Below, piece after piece: positions 6,028-7,666 of a DNA stretch of 7,666 nt. The stretch lies in the NCBI GenBank assembly GCA_030622705.1, contig JAUXFU010000035.1, positions 1-7,666 on the forward strand, written 5' to 3'. The stretch's first letter is position 1. The number at the start of each line of letters is the position of its first letter. A program made the position numbers and the translations under genes. This stretch comes from Candidatus Omnitrophota bacterium (GTDB lineage Bacteria; Omnitrophota; Koll11; Gygaellales; JAHJCI01). Under the pieces are notes generated by a model. That model was not told the DNA's origin. It saw nothing but the letters and a program-made list of their open reading frames with translations, and made no database searches.

Positions 6028-7365
6028 TTATCCTTCCCGGTGTGTAAGATTATCAAAACGGGCGAATTCTTTAATAAAGGCGAATTTAACCGTACCCACC
6101 GGACCGTTTCTTTGTTTTGCGATAATAACCTCGGTAATTCCCTCGTTATCCGGAGTTGGATTATAATATTCCTCACGCAAAAGCAGAAGAACCAAATCCG
6201 CGTCCTGCTCGATGGCTCCTGATTCACGTAAATCAGAAAGTTGAGGCCGATGGTCAGTACGACTTTCTACCGCGCGGGATAACTGACTAATTGCAATCAC
6301 GGGCAAATTCAACTCGCGCGCTAAGGCTTTCAGTGAACGGGAAATCTCGGAAATCTCCTGCTGCCGGTTTACAGCTCTATCTTTACCGCGCATCAGCTGT
6401 AGATAATCCAAAACAATAAGCCGAATGTCATGATGGGCCTTCAGCCGGCGGGCTTTTGCCCGCAACTCCATAACTGAAATAGCGGGGCTATCGTCAATGA
6501 ATATAGGCGCCTCAGAGAGCTTTCCTGCCGCAGCAGTAAGTTTAGGCCAGTCAGAAGGAGATAGATACCCTGTTCTAACCTTATGGGCATCAACGCGAGC
6601 GTGAGAACACAACATCCTCTGAACCAATTGATCCTTGGACATCTCCAGACTAAAAAAGGCTAACGGTATCTTCTCCGTAACCCCGGCATATTCAGCCAAT
6701 CCCGTAGCAAAAGCGCTTTTCCCCATTGAGGGCCGGCCTGCTATCACAATCAAATCAGAAGCATGCAATCCGGCGGTCTTAATGTCTAAATCCACAAATC
6801 CGGTGGGAATACCACTAACCTGTGCCTTTCTCTGATAAACCTGATCAATATTTTCAATACTGGTTTGAACAACCTCTTTAAGCGAAACAATATTGCTTTT
6901 ATGCCTGATATCCCGGATATTAAAAATAAGGGTTTCTGCTCTATCCAGCGCTTCATCTACATCCCCTTCGTATTCATAAGCCAAAGAAGCTATACGGGTA
7001 GAATTGTTAATCAATGAACGCAGGATATTCTTTTCCCTGACCAGGCGGACATAATGAGCGATATTGGCCGCAGAAGGAACTGAATTAACCAATTCGGTTA
7101 AGAAACCCGCTCCGCCGATAGAATCCGAAACCCCCAACCTTCTTAACTCATCGTTTACCGTTACCAAATCCACTACTTTATTAACATTAAAGAGATTACA
7201 AATCCCTTCGAATACCGTGCGATGGCTATCCTTATAGAAGGCGTTTTGATCCAGTAACTCAATAGCTATTGATATTGCCTTTTCATCCAATATCATCGAA
7301 CCCAAAACAGCCATCTCTGCTTCCAGGTTCTGCGGGGGGAGTAATTCCTTGACTGTCTCTACCAT
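6028..7365 (-). CDS. dnaB: Replicative DNA helicase DnaB
   Basis: DnaB is the hexameric ATP-driven 5'-3' helicase that unwinds DNA at the replication fork and recruits primase. The 445 residues match the usual bacterial length, with no intein. The N-terminal helical domain (about 10-110) opens with the family signature PPQNLEAEMAVLG at 10-22, which supports the chosen start. After a linker, the RecA-like domain (about 180-440) contains Walker A GRPSMGKS at 210-217 (Lys216) and FSLEMS at 238-243. It also contains Walker B LIVLDYLQL at 316-324 (Asp320), QLSR at 361-364 and DLRESGAIEQDAD at 378-390. The arginine finger is in KQRNGPVG (Arg419). No Shine-Dalgarno sequence is obvious before the ATG; the leader is an 8-bp AT-rich repeat. 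The gene follows rplI, the conserved rplI-dnaB pair seen in many bacteria. A DnaB-like RadA or phage helicase is unlikely given the complete motif set and the neighbour. Confidence 0.98.
   Translation of the reverse strand: MVETVKELLPPQNLEAEMAVLGSMILDEKAISIAIELLDQNAFYKDSHRTVFEGICNLFNVNKVVDLVTVNDELRRLGVSDSIGGAGFLTELVNSVPSAANIAHYVRLVREKNILRSLINNSTRIASLAYEYEGDVDEALDRAETLIFNIRDIRHKSNIVSLKEVVQTSIENIDQVYQRKAQVSGIPTGFVDLDIKTAGLHASDLIVIAGRPSMGKSAFATGLAEYAGVTEKIPLAFFSLEMSKDQLVQRMLCSHARVDAHKVRTGYLSPSDWPKLTAAAGKLSEAPIFIDDSPAISVMELRAKARRLKAHHDIRLIVLDYLQLMRGKDRAVNRQQEISEISRSLKALARELNLPVIAISQLSRAVESRTDHRPQLSDLRESGAIEQDADLVLLLLREEYYNPTPDNEGITEVIIAKQRNGPVGTVKFAFIKEFARFDNLTHREG
6031..6035 (-). promoter_or_regulatory. 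Shine-Dalgarno of bamA inside the end of dnaB
   Basis: AAGGA lies 5 nt before the bamA ATG and is formed by the final Glu and Gly codons of dnaB. Together with the 2-bp gap it points to coupled translation of the helicase and BamA genes. Confidence 0.75.
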
Positions 7366-7370
7366 CTTTT

Positions 7371-7394
7371 ATATTGCTATATTGTTATGTTGTT
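7371..7394. repeat. Short 8-bp tandem repeat in the dnaB leader
   Basis: On the plus strand three 8-mers occur in a row: ATATTGCT, ATATTGTT, ATGTTGTT. They match the reverse complement of the AACAATAT unit at 3637-3684, so the same family is present in the opposite orientation. The array ends 5 nt before the dnaB ATG, at the place where a ribosome-binding site would be expected. Confidence 0.65.
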
Positions 7395-7460
7395 GATCAG
7401 AGCTGGATTTATTGAAATGAAGTATCTCTATAATCTTTTACAATCTGTAATCCTAAAGGA

Positions 7461-7526
7461 TAGACCTTCCTAATTCCTGTTTCCCGCAAAGCGGGATCCC
7501 GCAACAGCGGGAAAAGGAAGGGTCTA
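7461..7526. repeat. Nested palindrome (possible three-way junction) between rplI and dnaB
   Basis: An outer inverted repeat pairs TAGACCTTCCT (7461-7471) with AGGAAGGGTCTA (7515-7526, one extra G). Inside, TTTCCCGC (7480-7487) matches GCGGGAAA (7507-7514). The same bases can instead form two small hairpins, CCCGC-AAA-GCGGG (7483-7495) and CCCGC-AACA-GCGGG (7498-7511), giving a clover-like junction. No T-run follows in the direction of transcription, so it is not a standard intrinsic terminator. It may be a REP-like element or an mRNA processing or stability structure. The rest of the spacer (7395-7460) holds only two weak palindromes, TTACA-ATC-TGTAA and ATCCT-AA-AGGAT. Confidence 0.85.
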
Positions 7527-7542
7527 ATCAGAGGCCTCTTGG

Positions 7543-7666
7543 TTATCGCTTGACAACCCAGACTTTTATCGCGGCAATAACTTCAGGGTGCAATTTTAAC
7601 TTTATCTCGTATACACCGAGTGTCTTAATTGGCGCATCCAGAATCACTGCCTCTGCGTCAACCTCA
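7543..7666 (-). CDS. rplI: Ribosomal protein L9, C-terminal 40 residues (runs off the right edge)
   Basis: L9 is a two-domain protein of the large ribosomal subunit that reaches out from the L1 side of the ribosome and helps to preserve reading-frame fidelity. Only the end of its C-terminal domain is visible. In the minus-strand frame ending at TAA 7545-7543 the residues include VILDAPIKTLGVYEI, KLHPEV and IKVWVV. This matches the conserved L9 ending (IK.LGVYEV...LHPEV.A..KVWVV). The start and N-terminal rRNA-binding domain lie beyond the window. The gene is followed by dnaB after a 177-bp spacer; in many bacteria rpsF, ssb and rpsR lie upstream of rplI, so these may lie just off the right edge (inference). 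Confidence 0.92.
   Translation of the reverse strand, partial: EVDAEAVILDAPIKTLGVYEIKLKLHPEVIAAIKVWVVKR

Noticed and set aside
5937..6227. Minus-strand open frame across the dnaB-bamA junction
   Set aside because: It overlaps both genes in another frame; the DnaB C-terminus and BamA signal peptide explain this DNA fully.
6635..6835. Plus-strand open frame opposite the Walker A region of dnaB, with similar ones at 5313-5498 and 6040-6222
   Set aside because: All are antisense to well-conserved genes, lack motifs and have no supporting context.
7395..7460. Promoter for dnaB
   Set aside because: AT-rich hexamers such as TTGTAA and TATAGA occur, but I found no pair with suitable spacing; a call would be guesswork.
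7461..7526. Intrinsic terminator after rplI
   Set aside because: The palindrome is strong, but no T-run follows it on the minus strand (GGTCTATCC), so it does not meet the usual criteria.

Overview
All genes in this window lie on the minus strand and look like one co-directional run. Read in transcription order (right to left) they are: the 3' end of rplI (ribosomal protein L9), dnaB (replicative helicase), bamA (outer-membrane protein assembly), ompH/skp (periplasmic chaperone), lpxD, an lpxC-fabZ gene fusion, and the 5' part of lpxA. A lipid A pathway together with BamA and Skp means a diderm bacterium with an LPS-type outer membrane. The LpxC-FabZ fusion, the moderately AT-rich base use and the palindromic intergenic repeats would fit an uncultivated diderm such as Omnitrophota, or the Bacteroidota/Chlorobiota side. 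That placement is inference from gene content only.

The right end (7366-7666) holds the rplI terminus and a 177-bp spacer with a clover-like palindrome. dnaB and bamA are 2 bp apart and probably translationally coupled. The bamA-ompH gap is filled by an 8-bp tandem repeat, and ompH starts behind a strong Shine-Dalgarno sequence. lpxD follows ompH after 31 bp. The lpxD/lpxC-fabZ and lpxC-fabZ/lpxA junctions are each occupied by one copy of a ~217-bp composite palindromic element, and these two copies are about 94% identical.

Functionally, LpxA, LpxC and LpxD catalyse the first three steps of lipid A synthesis. FabZ draws on the same 3-hydroxyacyl-ACP pool for fatty-acid synthesis, and Skp and BamA deliver and insert outer-membrane proteins. 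The cluster therefore co-orders outer-membrane lipid and protein assembly behind a ribosome/replication pair.

The most unusual thing here is the intergenic element rather than any protein. Each copy begins inside the last codons of the upstream gene and supplies its stop codon, in a different frame at each site. It carries three successive stem-loops and ends next to the start codon of the downstream gene, where no Shine-Dalgarno sequence is visible. The stem nearest the start codon is where the copies differ most, yet both can still pair. No complete RNA gene, CRISPR array, clear promoter or canonical terminator was found.
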